Source: Aquibium oceanicum
GTDB lineage: Bacteria > Pseudomonadota > Alphaproteobacteria > Rhizobiales > Rhizobiaceae
DNA length: 64,000 bases
Direction of reading: 5' to 3'
Assembly (NCBI RefSeq): GCF_001889605.1
Contig: NZ_CP018171.1
Coordinates: 4,935,501-4,999,500, forward strand
In this document: piece after piece, positions 17,419-25,139 of the stretch
Position numbering within the stretch: the stretch's first letter is position 1
How the letters are laid out: the number at the start of each line of letters is the position of its first letter
Position numbers and translations under genes: made by a program
Notes under the pieces: model-generated
The model's database searches: none
Told to the model about the DNA's origin: nothing
The model's input: only the letters and a program-made list of their open reading frames with translations

Positions 17419-17613
17419 TTACGCGGCAAGCGTTTGGAGGTCCACCCTGTTTGCGACTGCCTGTTGATAAGTGCGCGCCTCGGCGAGGATCACACCGTCG
17501 TCACCGGTGACGAGGTATTTCTCCCAGCCGTACTTGAACGGCAGACGCATCTTACGGACGTCGGCCCGAGTGAGGATCGTGTCCGTCTCGAGCTCATAGA
17601 TCTTGATCTGCAA
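17419..17613 (-). CDS. Hypothetical phage protein, 64 aa
   Basis: Overlaps the preceding gene by 20 bp. Sequence is strand/loop-rich (QIKIYELETDTILTRADV, KYLVTGDDGVILAEARTYQQAV). It is the last gene before the transposon; the insertion lies 5 bp after its stop and leaves it intact. Function unknown. Confidence 0.65.
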   Translation of the reverse strand: MQIKIYELETDTILTRADVRKMRLPFKYGWEKYLVTGDDGVILAEARTYQQAVANRVDLQTLAA

Positions 17614-17890
17614 GAAATTCCTCCAATCGTTGGGTCTGCCCGTTGATGATGCGGGCGACGGGCCGGCCGTCGATCAACAGGATGTTGTCGAAGATCTCAG
17701 CGGGTTTGCTATGAAGTCGGAGGGCGTCCTTGCCCTCCTGAGTGATGGTGCTTCGGTTGACGGAATAGTCGGACGTGATCCAACCCTTCCGATGCATGGC
17801 CTTGACGGCGGCGTGCTCGCCGCTGCCCTTGAGCGAGACGTAGTCGGACTGGAGCGCCTCCACGAGGAGCTCCTTCTGTTTCGGGGTCAT
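17594..17890 (-). CDS. Hypothetical phage protein, 98 aa
   Basis: ATG coupled to the upstream gene by an ATGA-type overlap at 17887-17890. The N-terminal helices (KQKELLVEALQSDYVSLKG, AVKAMHRKGWITSDYSV) look like a winged-helix arrangement, with a short C-terminal IIDGRPVARIINGQTQ strand pair. Could bind DNA, but this is only a fold impression. Confidence 0.6.
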   Translation of the reverse strand: MTPKQKELLVEALQSDYVSLKGSGEHAAVKAMHRKGWITSDYSVNRSTITQEGKDALRLHSKPAEIFDNILLIDGRPVARIINGQTQRLEEFLADQDL

Positions 17891-18273
17891 ACGACAAAGA
17901 CCTCCTTTCCGATGAAGTAGGCGAGATTGGCCTTGAGGATCGGGCGCCCGCTGGGTGTCACAAACTGCGCGTTCTCGTAGGGATTGTATCGAACGCGCAT
18001 TCCCAGGAGTGGCGGCTCGGTCACGGTGATGGCGCTAACGGTCCCACGAATTGTCGCGTGGACCTCCTCGCGCTTGTTCTGCATCACCCGCTCTCTGACC
18101 TTCTGCGAGACGTGGAAGGTCGAGTTCTCCAAAACGAAAGGGCCGCGGTTGTAAAACACGCGGCCCCTGGGGGATCTTTCGAAGCCGGAGAGCTCTGCAT
18201 AGGGCTTCCTCGGCCGGATGCTGAAACACCGCTTGTGGGTGTTCCAATAGACGTCAACCTTGGGGGGTGACAT
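17887..18273 (-). CDS. Conserved phage protein, 128 aa
   Basis: Begins VDVYWNTHKRCFSIRPRKPYAEL and continues FYNRGPFVLENSTFHVSQKVRERVMQNKREEVHATIRG. This arrangement (VYxNxHKxCFSIR then FxVxxxxRxRV...KxVHAxIxG) recurs in a small protein of unknown role common in phages and plasmids. Ends RYNPYENAQFVTPSGRPI. Coupled to both neighbours. Confidence 0.7.
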   Translation of the reverse strand: MSPPKVDVYWNTHKRCFSIRPRKPYAELSGFERSPRGRVFYNRGPFVLENSTFHVSQKVRERVMQNKREEVHATIRGTVSAITVTEPPLLGMRVRYNPYENAQFVTPSGRPILKANLAYFIGKEVFVV

Positions 18274-18457
18274 TCTCGACCTCCCTCTCGATGATTGACT
18301 GGCCGTGGAAATCGATCTTGTCGTCGAGAAAGGCGTGTTCGGCCGCCTCGTGGCGATCCTCCTCCTTAACCGTGTCAGGAAGTTCGACGGTGAAGGTATG
18401 AACGATCGTCTCCACTAGAGTGACGTCGTACTTGCGTTTGTCTCCTTCCGGAGTCAT
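18254..18457 (-). CDS. Hypothetical phage protein, 67 aa
   Basis: AAGGGAG precedes the ATG. Contains TLVETIVHTFTVELPDTVKEED and a C-terminal VENVTPQG; overlaps the next gene by 20 bp. The start is only 29 bp from that of the divergent plus-strand gene at 18487. Confidence 0.65.
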   Translation of the reverse strand: MTPEGDKRKYDVTLVETIVHTFTVELPDTVKEEDRHEAAEHAFLDDKIDFHGQSIIEREVENVTPQG

Positions 18458-18486
18458 AGGTGTTCTCCCTTTCGATGGAGGTTTGA

Positions 18487-18711
18487 ATGGCGAAGGCCAA
18501 TGTTGATCTGACGGACAAGAGCATGGATGAGCTCGAAGCCATCCACGAGGCCGTGATGCAGGCCAAGGAGAAGAAGGCGATCGAGCATCAGAACGAGCTG
18601 ATCCGCGAGTATCAGACCCTGCGGGACAAGATGGTGAAGTACGGGGTCGCGAAAGACGACGACCTTCCCCGGTTCAAGGTTCGTGGATGGTCTCGCTCGA
18701 AGCCTCACTGA
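18487..18711 (+). CDS. Small coiled-coil protein, 74 aa, opposite to the phage array
   Basis: GGAGG lies 5 nt before the ATG. The protein (KSMDELEAIHEAVMQAKEKK, then ELIREYQTLRDKMVKYGV) is a charged helical coil with a short basic tail, somewhat like the N-terminal oligomerisation part of H-NS-type proteins. It is the only clear plus-strand gene in the phage array outside the transposon. Its 3' end overlaps the convergent gene by 38 bp. A regulatory role is a guess. Confidence 0.55.
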   Translation: MAKANVDLTDKSMDELEAIHEAVMQAKEKKAIEHQNELIREYQTLRDKMVKYGVAKDDDLPRFKVRGWSRSKPH

Positions 18712-19027
18712 CACGCTTGATGTCGTCCGGGTTGATGCCAGACCGCCTCGCCCATTCCTTGACCAGGAACTCCGGCACGCACTCGGGCACCTCGACCTGG
18801 TTGCGCTGGATCACCTCGGGCTCCACGACCTGGGGCTCGAGCACGGCACCGGCCGGAGAGGCTTCCGCGGTGAGTCCCATCATGCCGTTCAGCAGCGCGG
18901 CCAGCTCGTTGCGGTCGTTTATCACCACCTTTGTGTTCGCTGCCGGCGGGAGGCCGAGCTCCCGCCGGTGTGCCTCGGCGTCGTTCTTCATGGGGAACCA
19001 GCCGCGGGCGACGTTGTAGACGATCAC
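18674..19027 (-). CDS. Hypothetical phage protein, 117 aa
   Basis: A GTG at 19027 overlaps the stop of the upstream gene (GTGA) and has GAGGGAG upstream, so it is preferred to the TTG at 19045. The sequence begins VIVYNVARGWFPMKNDAEAH and ends with a helical ECVPEFLVKEWARRSGIN segment. Function unknown. Confidence 0.6.
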   Translation of the reverse strand: MIVYNVARGWFPMKNDAEAHRRELGLPPAANTKVVINDRNELAALLNGMMGLTAEASPAGAVLEPQVVEPEVIQRNQVEVPECVPEFLVKEWARRSGINPDDIKRVSEASSETIHEP

Positions 19028-19269
19028 AACGATGCTCCCTCGCAACCAGTGACCTGAAGCGTCTCGGTGTCGAGCACGGCGAGCTGGGCTCCCTTCCAGC
19101 TGCCGGCCTCGTACTGCTCCGAGACCTCTTTCCAGAACTCCGGCGTGTCATCCTGTCGGGTCGTGCCGAAGGCGTCGGCGATTTCGACGATGGCCTCCTG
19201 GCGGGTCCGGAAAGCGTGGATGCTCTCGTCGTAGTCGTGGTTGAACGTCACGATGTAGATCTTGCTCAT
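19024..19269 (-). CDS. Hypothetical phage protein, 81 aa
   Basis: Begins SKIYIVTFNHDYDESIHAFRT, an alternating strand pattern, then a helix (RQEAIVEIADAFG). ATG overlaps the stop of the 216-aa gene. Possibly a small ferredoxin-like fold; function unknown. Confidence 0.65.
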   Translation of the reverse strand: MSKIYIVTFNHDYDESIHAFRTRQEAIVEIADAFGTTRQDDTPEFWKEVSEQYEAGSWKGAQLAVLDTETLQVTGCEGASL

Positions 19270-19916
19270 CGACGGATCTCCTCCAGATTGTACTTCAGGG
19301 CGCAGTGACGAGCCGCCTCCTCCGGCGTTGCGTCCGGATCATACCAGCGATCCAGGAACTCCTCCGGGGTCATCCCGAAGGAAATACCGTAGTGGCGCTC
19401 GTGGTAGGCCTGAGCCGTTCGGTGGTACTCGGCCTTCGCCCAGTCGCTGTTGATGACGTTGAGCGCCGCCACCTTCGGAGTGGGGTAGGCCTCGCCGGGG
19501 GTCAGCTCGCTGCAGATCGCCGGGACGATCTCCCAGTCGTAGGAGCCGCTCTCGCGGACCCACTTCGGCAGGAGGTCGTAGACCTTCAGCACCCACTGGC
19601 CGATCTTCATGCTCTCGTGACGGAGCTCGACGGAGCCAACACCGTCGCGGTACTCGATCCAGTCGGGTTTGCCATCATCCAGGGTGACTTCGTTGATCCA
19701 CTCCCAGACGCAGAGCGCGGCTTCCATTTCGAGCGTGCTCCAGGCGTCGGGCAGCTCGACGGGTAGGGTCTGCGAGTGGGAGATCTTGCCGCCGGCTTTG
19801 GTGACCCACTCGCGGTGGGCCTTCTCGGTGGCGTTGTCGCCGGGAGCGACGAGCCAGCGGTGGACACCGGGCACCTCGTCGTGCTCGGCTTCGAGGTAGG
19901 TGAGATTGAGTTTCAC
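19266..19916 (-). CDS. Hypothetical phage protein, 216 aa
   Basis: One of the longer genes of the array, coupled on both sides by 4-bp overlaps. Rich in Trp and acidic residues (ALCVWEWINEVTLDD, WVLKVYDLLPKWVRE, FLDRWYDPDATPEEAA). The C-terminal segment NSDWAKAEYHRTAQAYHERHYGI is helical. No domain recognised. Confidence 0.7.
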   Translation of the reverse strand: MKLNLTYLEAEHDEVPGVHRWLVAPGDNATEKAHREWVTKAGGKISHSQTLPVELPDAWSTLEMEAALCVWEWINEVTLDDGKPDWIEYRDGVGSVELRHESMKIGQWVLKVYDLLPKWVRESGSYDWEIVPAICSELTPGEAYPTPKVAALNVINSDWAKAEYHRTAQAYHERHYGISFGMTPEEFLDRWYDPDATPEEAARHCALKYNLEEIRR

Positions 19917-20317
19917 AAGTATTTCTCCAGTTGAACTGTCACCGAATACTGGACGTTGCTTATCCTCGCCGTGTGGTAGAGGAAGGGCAGATCAATCGCG
20001 AGATATCGGTTGAGGAGCTGCATGTAGGCGCCGACGAAATCCGGGCCGTGCTTGTCGCCGTGCGTCAGGGCGTGGGCGACTTCGTGCAGGATGACCCAGG
20101 TCGGGGTCGGAGCGGTGGTGGGGAAGCGGACACGCAGACGGTGGCCCCTCCCCCCGTTGCCGGCGAATGGTCGAACGATCGGTGGGTGTGGCGTCGGCCA
20201 CACATGGTTCACGATCGGCTGGATGGCGTCAAACGGGACCTGTGACTGGTCCCGCGGCTTGATGTAGATGTCCTCCCAGCGATAGACGCGCGACTTCTGG
20301 TAGTCAGGCTCCCTCAT
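19913..20317 (-). CDS. SprT-like zinc metallopeptidase, phage type
   Basis: 134 aa with a zinc-peptidase signature HEVAHALTHGDKHGPDF: HExxH followed by a third histidine in the HGxxF context, as in SprT-like and related phage metalloproteins. The preceding strand TPTWVILHEVAHAL forms the usual active-site helix entry. The target is unknown; some SprT-like proteins act at DNA-protein crosslinks. Overlaps the next gene by 14 bp. Confidence 0.7.
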   Translation of the reverse strand: MREPDYQKSRVYRWEDIYIKPRDQSQVPFDAIQPIVNHVWPTPHPPIVRPFAGNGGRGHRLRVRFPTTAPTPTWVILHEVAHALTHGDKHGPDFVGAYMQLLNRYLAIDLPFLYHTARISNVQYSVTVQLEKYL

Positions 20318-20537
20318 ATCGCTGGAGCCGAGCCTGAGCCGAATACTCCGGTGGGTTCACGAGGTGGGCCAGGGCTCCGCAGGACGGACACTGGCCCGCC
20401 GGGACGATCTCGCCGGGGCTGATCCGCTCTTCGATGTCGGTTACCATGTCCAGCTCGTCAGCCCGGTGTGTCTCCCCGCAATCATCGCAGATGCAGGGAT
20501 CATCGTCGTTTTCGGTCTGGATGTAGCACTGGGTCAT
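20304..20537 (-). CDS. Small double-CxxC zinc-ribbon protein, 77 aa
   Basis: CICDDCGETHRADEL and GQCPSCGALAHLV supply two metal knuckles separated by about 35 residues. Acidic overall. Coupled to its neighbours by short overlaps. Likely a structural zinc ribbon; role unknown. Confidence 0.7.
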   Translation of the reverse strand: MTQCYIQTENDDDPCICDDCGETHRADELDMVTDIEERISPGEIVPAGQCPSCGALAHLVNPPEYSAQARLQRYEGA

Positions 20538-20785
20538 GCCAGCACCTCCCTGATCCGGGCCAGGAGGTCGTCGACCGGTGGATCTTGGAGTTCACACCCC
20601 TCGAAGCCGGCGATGAAGCGCTCGGCCTCGGCGAGGAGGCCGATGATGTCGGACTGTTCGGCCGCTGCGCTTTGGGTAATCTGCTTGTAGAGGTCCTGGA
20701 TCTGGATGATCGTCAACGGCCATGCTCTAGCTACTGCGACGATGACATCCATCGGTGGATGGAGGGGGACGAGGACTGTGGTCAT
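20534..20785 (-). CDS. Hypothetical phage protein, 83 aa, with shared C-terminal tail
   Basis: ATG at 20785 has AAGGAG 6 nt upstream. The C-terminal 35 residues (LLAEAERFIAG...PPVDDLLARIREVL) nearly repeat the tail of the adjacent 170-aa protein, though the N-terminal parts differ. This suggests a duplicated interaction module. Function unknown. Confidence 0.65.
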   Translation of the reverse strand: MTTVLVPLHPPMDVIVAVARAWPLTIIQIQDLYKQITQSAAAEQSDIIGLLAEAERFIAGFEGCELQDPPVDDLLARIREVLA

Positions 20786-21294
20786 GTCAGCTCCTTTCGA
20801 ATTCTGGTCAGCAGATCGTCGACCTTGCCTCCCTCGGGCTCGCCTCCCGAGAGGCCGGCGATGAAGCGCTCGGCCTCGGCCAGGAGCCCGCGGAGGTTGC
20901 CCTCCACTGGCGACCACTGGCCATCCTCCATCTTGTCGGAGAGCGGTCTGAGGATGGTGTCCCAGATCTCGTCGCAGATCGTGTTGGCCGAGTAGTCGGA
21001 GATCACGTCATAGCCGTCGTTGCCGTAGATAAGCTGGAACCAGCCGATCTTCGTCACGTCATCCACTCGACGAACCATGATCAGGTCCTCGTCGGTCGAG
21101 AAGAGAGCGGCCATGATCTGGGCCTTGTCGGTCGACCGCTTGACGACCCACTCCCCACCATCGTTGACCGATAGGCAGTAGCCACGGGCGAGGCAGGCCG
21201 CGACGAGGGCGTCAGCCATTGCCTCTTCCATCTGGATCCGGAAGCGGACATCGGTGTGGGCACGCTCCAGTGCCTGTTGGAAGCCGGACTTCAT
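20782..21294 (-). CDS. Hypothetical phage protein, 170 aa, with shared C-terminal tail
   Basis: N-terminal helix (ALERAHTDVRFRIQMEEAM), a beta-rich middle (CLSVNDGGEWVVKRSTDKA) and a tail LLAEAERFIAGLSGGEPEG ending VDDLLTRIRKEL, matching the neighbouring gene. Coupled by ATGA overlaps on both sides. No family assigned. Confidence 0.65.
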   Translation of the reverse strand: MKSGFQQALERAHTDVRFRIQMEEAMADALVAACLARGYCLSVNDGGEWVVKRSTDKAQIMAALFSTDEDLIMVRRVDDVTKIGWFQLIYGNDGYDVISDYSANTICDEIWDTILRPLSDKMEDGQWSPVEGNLRGLLAEAERFIAGLSGGEPEGGKVDDLLTRIRKELT

Positions 21295-21521
21295 GTGGTC
21301 TCTCCTTCGATTGGCTCCAGGTAGAACTCCACCGTGTGGCCCATGTACTCGCCTCCGGACATCCGCTCTTGGACGTCGGTCTTGACCATTGTGCGGGACT
21401 GGAGTTCCAGACGGGCACGGGTGTGTTCGGCGAGTATGGCGGCTACCTGCTCCGGCTCGAGATCGAGGGTCGTGACGTCGACCTCCTTCTCGACCGTGAC
21501 TCGGATGGTTTCACGTCTCAT
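21291..21521 (-). CDS. Hypothetical phage protein, 76 aa
   Basis: The ATG at 21521 overlaps the stop of the upstream gene (ATGA). The sequence RETIRVTVEKEVDVTTLDLEP followed by HTVEFYLEPIEG suggests a small beta-sandwich with a central helix. Function unknown. Confidence 0.65.
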   Translation of the reverse strand: MRRETIRVTVEKEVDVTTLDLEPEQVAAILAEHTRARLELQSRTMVKTDVQERMSGGEYMGHTVEFYLEPIEGETT

Positions 21522-21973
21522 CGGAACGCCACCTCCCACTCGACCTCCCCCGTCTTGGCCAGATGCCGGAGCACCTTCGCGGCCTGGCGCGGGGTGACTT
21601 CGTCCCATTCGAGGTGGATCGCTGGGCCGTAGTTCATCGGCTCGAACAGGGTTTCGGCATCCAGCTCGTCGAGGCCAAGCAACTTTGCTGCGACGATCGG
21701 CTCAGGGGCGTAGGTTGGGTGATCGATCCCAAACTCTTCCACCATCTGGCTCTCTTTGCGAGGCGTGTCACGCAGAGTGCCATCGAAGTTCAGGAACTGA
21801 GCAGCCCAGCCGGCGATGCAGGAGACGGTCCCACATTGATGGCCGACGTTTTCCTTCACTTCAGGATTGGGCTCGGTCTCTACGGAGTACCACTCCATGT
21901 TAAAGCCGGTGTCGTACTTGCTCGGTATGTTGGTGAGCAGGTTGGCGAGCGCGGTGATTGCGGTGGTGTTCAT
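21518..21973 (-). CDS. CGxxxCxAG-family phage protein, 151 aa (paralog 1)
   Basis: Carries CGTVSCIAGWAAQFLNFDG after an N-terminal helix, and a C-terminal helix TPRQAAKVLRHLAKTG. The same CG[ST]xxC[IV]AG core, followed by a LLGL/WLG motif, occurs in the genes at 27251 and 27931. The family is widespread in actinophage and proteophage genomes with unknown function. The two cysteines could bind metal or form a disulfide. Confidence 0.7.
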   Translation of the reverse strand: MNTTAITALANLLTNIPSKYDTGFNMEWYSVETEPNPEVKENVGHQCGTVSCIAGWAAQFLNFDGTLRDTPRKESQMVEEFGIDHPTYAPEPIVAAKLLGLDELDAETLFEPMNYGPAIHLEWDEVTPRQAAKVLRHLAKTGEVEWEVAFR

Positions 21974-22212
21974 TATACCTCCAGGACTTGAATGACTCGG
22001 ATCTCACGGACGTCGATGATGACGGGGTTGTCGTTGTCGAGGATCAGGACGGGCTCGCCGTCCCACTCTTCGGGCACACCGGTGAAGCTGCGAAACTTGT
22101 CGGTGTAGACGCGGAAGTGATATCCGCGGCCGGCCTCGCAGATCTCCCGACCGAGATCGAAAGCGTACTTGACGACGGGGCAGTAGGTCTTGACCTGGTC
22201 AGGGCGAAGCAT
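21973..22212 (-). CDS. Hypothetical phage protein, 79 aa
   Basis: Contains FRVYTDKFRSFTGVPEEWDG and a C-terminal strand-rich EPVLILDNDNPVIIDVREI. Its stop touches the next start. No family recognised. Confidence 0.6.
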   Translation of the reverse strand: MLRPDQVKTYCPVVKYAFDLGREICEAGRGYHFRVYTDKFRSFTGVPEEWDGEPVLILDNDNPVIIDVREIRVIQVLEV

Positions 22213-22489
22213 GGTGGAGAGACCTCCTCGTGAACGGTGGAATGTTGCGGAGGCGCAGCCACTCCTCCAGACGGGGCTGAAGCGCGGTCAGGAACTGGAT
22301 GTCGTCCTGCAGATCGCGGGTCCACTCGGGGTTGTTGTCGCCGATCAGGGACAGGGTCGCGTTGTTGTAGTCGATCATCATCTTCGTGCGTTCGAGGCTG
22401 ACCTCGATCGTGAAGATGTCGCTGAAGTCCTCCAGTGGCTCGACGACGGCGAGCCACTTCCGAAGGATCGGGGTGTAGTTATACTGCAT
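22199..22489 (-). CDS. Hypothetical phage protein, 96 aa
   Basis: Begins QYNYTPILRKWLAVVEPLED; a mixed helical protein ending in a basic tail (TRRSLHHASP). It overlaps both neighbours by 11-14 bp. Function unknown. Confidence 0.6.
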   Translation of the reverse strand: MQYNYTPILRKWLAVVEPLEDFSDIFTIEVSLERTKMMIDYNNATLSLIGDNNPEWTRDLQDDIQFLTALQPRLEEWLRLRNIPPFTRRSLHHASP

Positions 22490-22718
22490 GGATCAATCTC
22501 CCGATGACTTCCTCGTCCAGGCCACGGCCGAAGGCGATCGTGGCGGCGTGTTCCGGTGATGACGCGATGATCGTCCCGCCGTACCGCTTTCCGTTGGCTT
22601 GGAACTCGGTCAGAAAGACGAGGCCCCGGCTGACAAGAAGATCCAACGACAGCTCTCGGATGTCGTCGAAGCAGGTGCCGTCAGCTCGGCCTTTGCTGCT
22701 TTCGATGATCATGTTCAT
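22479..22718 (-). CDS. Hypothetical phage protein, 79 aa
   Basis: Includes GLVFLTEFQANGKRYGGTII followed by ASSPEHAATIAFGRG, which looks like a strand pair and a helix of a small alpha/beta domain. Coupled by an ATGA overlap. Confidence 0.6.
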   Translation of the reverse strand: MNMIIESSKGRADGTCFDDIRELSLDLLVSRGLVFLTEFQANGKRYGGTIIASSPEHAATIAFGRGLDEEVIGRLIHAV

Positions 22719-22936
22719 GTGTGGGCAAACCTCTCAATTCGAGGGCGCGGCCGGCGTTCGTTGCACTCCAGCTGGTAGGCGGTCCAACGGCGCAGGACGT
22801 ACTTGGCAGCTGCCAGACGCTGTTCGTCCGCCTCCGTGTTGTTCCACGAGTGCAGGCTGAGTGCGGTCGCCATGTTGCGGATGGGGGTGTAGGTATTGTT
22901 GATCCCCAGGATGGAGATGGCTTCGTCCATGTTCAT
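22715..22936 (-). CDS. Hypothetical phage protein, 73 aa
   Basis: A helical, basic small protein (DEAISILGINNTYTPIRN, AAAKYVLRRWTAYQLE) coupled to its neighbours by 4-bp overlaps. No family recognised. Confidence 0.55.
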   Translation of the reverse strand: MNMDEAISILGINNTYTPIRNMATALSLHSWNNTEADEQRLAAAKYVLRRWTAYQLECNERRPRPRIERFAHT

Positions 22937-23154
22937 TTGTCGCGGGCTCCGATTGCAATCGGAAGGATGTCGGCCAGCTTCTCCGTCTGGTGGCTGAAGT
23001 TCCTCCGGTGGATGTCGATGATACGATCTAGGGCGTCGTCCTTGGGCTGCATGTGTTCCCGTAGACGGCTGACGAGGGTGGCGTCGTTGTAGCCAGCCTC
23101 GTAGAGGTTGATCAGGTCCTGGACCGCTGCTGCGTAATCAATCGAAGAAGGCAT
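22933..23154 (-). CDS. Hypothetical phage protein, 73 aa
   Basis: Two predicted helices: YAAAVQDLINLYEAGYND and DALDRIIDIHRRNFSHQTEK. Overlaps a 26-codon membrane ORF at its 5' end and the next gene at its 3' end. Confidence 0.55.
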   Translation of the reverse strand: MPSSIDYAAAVQDLINLYEAGYNDATLVSRLREHMQPKDDALDRIIDIHRRNFSHQTEKLADILPIAIGARDK

Positions 23155-23218
23155 AGGCGAGCTCCAGGATGATGAGGATGGTGAGGCCGATGACGAGCCA
23201 GTACTCCTGATCAGTCAT
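23138..23218 (-). CDS. 26-aa single-TM microprotein
   Basis: ATG at 23218, with GGGGAG just upstream, lies within the last codons of the 84-aa gene. The peptide is a charged N-terminus (TDQEYW) and one hydrophobic helix (LVIGLTILIILELAYAFF). Ribosome site and nested overlap argue for translation. It is shorter than standard gene-calling limits. Confidence 0.55.
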   Translation of the reverse strand: MTDQEYWLVIGLTILIILELAYAFFD

Positions 23219-23465
23219 CCCACTCCCCTCCCTCGTCGACGTTGTTCAGGACGTCGGGCATGGCCTGGCCCGGGATGGCCGGCTTGAAGGTCGCCATGGT
23301 GCCTCCGAGGTCGTAGCTGGCGCCGGAGGTGGCGATGCCGAGCTGGTCGGCCATGTCCTTGGCGATGGTGTCGGCCAGAGCCTCGAGCTCGAGCCGGTAG
23401 GTGTTGTCGGGGTTGATCTGGTCGAGGACGTCGATCATTTCGTCGACGGTGAGGACTTTCGCCAT
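23211..23465 (-). CDS. Hypothetical phage protein, 84 aa
   Basis: Helical N-terminus (TVDEMIDVLDQINPDNTYRL, LADTIAKDMADQLGI) and a Gly-rich C-terminal half ending GGEWDD. Flanked on both sides by nested membrane microproteins. Confidence 0.6.
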   Translation of the reverse strand: MAKVLTVDEMIDVLDQINPDNTYRLELEALADTIAKDMADQLGIATSGASYDLGGTMATFKPAIPGQAMPDVLNNVDEGGEWDD

Positions 23466-23548
23466 TTCAAAAACACTCCAATGAAAAGGGCTCCGAGGAC
23501 GAAGACCGCGGAGCCTGTGATGGTGGTCACGATGAAGAGGTGGATCAT
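23435..23548 (-). CDS. 37-aa single-TM microprotein
   Basis: ATG overlaps the stop of the DUF2786 gene (ATGA at 23545-23548). The peptide is one TM helix (IVTTITGSAVFVLGALFIGV) followed by a basic tail (KWRKSSPSTK), a positive-inside arrangement. It overlaps the next gene by 31 bp. Confidence 0.5.
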   Translation of the reverse strand: MIHLFIVTTITGSAVFVLGALFIGVFLKWRKSSPSTK

Positions 23549-24774
23549 GTCAGGAGCAACTGATCCGGTTTGGCACCGGCGAGCGGCCTGTTCAGGTTGA
23601 CGCGGTCACCCACTTCACGGCCGGCGTGGTAGGCGGCGGCGTTTACCCGGACGGCCTTGGCCTTGCAGCGCTTCAGCTTCAGGTTGGGCTTCAGGCGCTG
23701 GAGCTCTTCCGAGACCTTTGTCTGCTTAACGAGCACGAGACCCTTGCCCTGCGGGACCATGGGGCGCAGACGCTCGTCGAGACGGCCGAAGAAGCCCAGC
23801 TGCCACGCCTTGAGCAGACGTCGCTTGCTGCGGATCGTTCCCCAACGATACGGGGAGGTTTCCCGGAAGCGCTTGGCCTCGGTGTGGAAGGCCTTGAGAA
23901 TGGTCTCCGACAGGTAGACGGCGAGCTGCACGTCGGGCTCGTAGCCGAAGAAGTGGATGTCGGGCATGTTGCTCCACGCCCGGGTCTGGGTGAAGGCGGC
24001 GATGGTCGAGAAGATGTAGACCCAGCGCGGCCGGGTGACCCGCTGGAGATCGATGGTGGCTTCGACGCACGTCTCCTCGGCGAGCAGGGCCTCGCTCATG
24101 GTGAGGTTGTAGACCTCGAGCAGCTCGGCGACCTTGTCCATGGCGGCGAGGGCTTCTTGTTCGGTGCAGCCATGGGCGGTCGTCTTGAGGGACAACGCTC
24201 GGATGCGGGCCTTGACCTTGTTCAGTTCGGTGTTCATGGGGACCACGTTGTGGAAGTTGTTGGCGTCGACCATGTTGAGCCGGCCAGAGGACTCGAAGGC
24301 AGTGGCTGGCATCACGCGCTTCAACCATTCACGGACCATCTCGTGATCGACCACCTGGCTGGTGGCGTCGATGAAGACGATCCTTCTGCCGCTGATGAAG
24401 GCCCTGCGTAGGCTGACATGCACCGGCTTGTCGTCGATGTGTCCGATCGTGCGGCCAATCCCGGACAAGTTCTCTTCCCAGAACCGACCGGTGCGGCTGT
24501 TGCGGTAGAGTTGGTGGTACTCGAACGAATTGGCCTCGACGATACCGTGGGCGCCCTTGATGAACTCCTTGAGCTCTTCGTCGGCGACACCCACCTCTGT
24601 GATGCTCTCAGCTTCAACAGTTCGGTCGATGACGCCCACGCAGCGGGTGGTCCTCTCGTGGATGGTGTCACCGATCTCCGCCTTCGTGATGGCGTAGTCT
24701 GCGTTCTCAGCGTCGATCGTGTACGTGACGTTGTAGGCGCGGGTCTCGATGACCCGAACTTCAAAGCGTTTCAT
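23545..24774 (-). CDS. DUF2786-domain phage protein, 409 aa
   Basis: The ATG at 24774 overlaps the upstream stop. The N-terminal ~170 residues are unassigned. Residues from about 180 form the DUF2786 helix pair (KVKARIRALSLKTTAHGCTEQEALAAMDKVAELLEVYNL; the core is the Ala/Leu-rich EALAAMDKVAELL). The following ~150 residues match the companion C-terminal domain of such proteins, with a YIFSTIAAF strand and long basic helices. DUF2786 proteins are frequent in phages and islands; biochemistry is unknown. Confidence 0.7.
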   Translation of the reverse strand: MKRFEVRVIETRAYNVTYTIDAENADYAITKAEIGDTIHERTTRCVGVIDRTVEAESITEVGVADEELKEFIKGAHGIVEANSFEYHQLYRNSRTGRFWEENLSGIGRTIGHIDDKPVHVSLRRAFISGRRIVFIDATSQVVDHEMVREWLKRVMPATAFESSGRLNMVDANNFHNVVPMNTELNKVKARIRALSLKTTAHGCTEQEALAAMDKVAELLEVYNLTMSEALLAEETCVEATIDLQRVTRPRWVYIFSTIAAFTQTRAWSNMPDIHFFGYEPDVQLAVYLSETILKAFHTEAKRFRETSPYRWGTIRSKRRLLKAWQLGFFGRLDERLRPMVPQGKGLVLVKQTKVSEELQRLKPNLKLKRCKAKAVRVNAAAYHAGREVGDRVNLNRPLAGAKPDQLLLT

Positions 24775-25139
24775 GCTGCCTCTCGGTGTTCGTGCCGGAA
24801 TGTCTGGGGATGCTCGCGCTCGTACCAGAAGTAGACGCGGGGCGGCTCGTTGTAGATCGCGAGCGTGATGCACCGGTGATCGTACTTGGCCGACGCCTTG
24901 CGCAACGTCTTTCCGGTCTGGGTTGCGGTGTCGATGATCAGCAGATCACCGAGGTGATGGGGAGCTTTGGCGCCGTACGGGATGAAGGGGACGCGGAGGT
25001 AGTGCGATGCGTAGACCGCAGCCACGGCGCCGGACCGGCCGGGGCCGGTGACTGCGCCGATGGTGTCGGTTGGGAGGTCGTCCAGCGTCAGCTCCAGACG
25101 AGCGCGGAACTCGCGCTCGTCGACAAGCCTCCAAGTCAT
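24771..25139 (-). CDS. Phosphoribosyltransferase-fold phage protein, 122 aa
   Basis: ATG at 25139 overlaps the upstream stop. VTGPGRSGAVAAVYASHYL is the beta-loop-helix entry and LLIIDTATQTGKTLRKA is the PRPP-binding loop (hydrophobic strand, acidic residue, TGKT) of type I phosphoribosyltransferases. It is short (about 120 residues against 170-200 in purine or orotate enzymes), so it may lack the hood domain. Substrate unknown; phages use such enzymes in nucleotide or NAD salvage. Confidence 0.65.
   Translation of the reverse strand: MTWRLVDEREFRARLELTLDDLPTDTIGAVTGPGRSGAVAAVYASHYLRVPFIPYGAKAPHHLGDLLIIDTATQTGKTLRKASAKYDHRCITLAIYNEPPRVYFWYEREHPQTFRHEHREAA

Noticed and set aside
18454-18714. 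86-codon minus-strand frame over the coiled-coil gene
   Set aside because: It has leucine-rich antisense composition and no ribosome site; the plus-strand gene is better supported.
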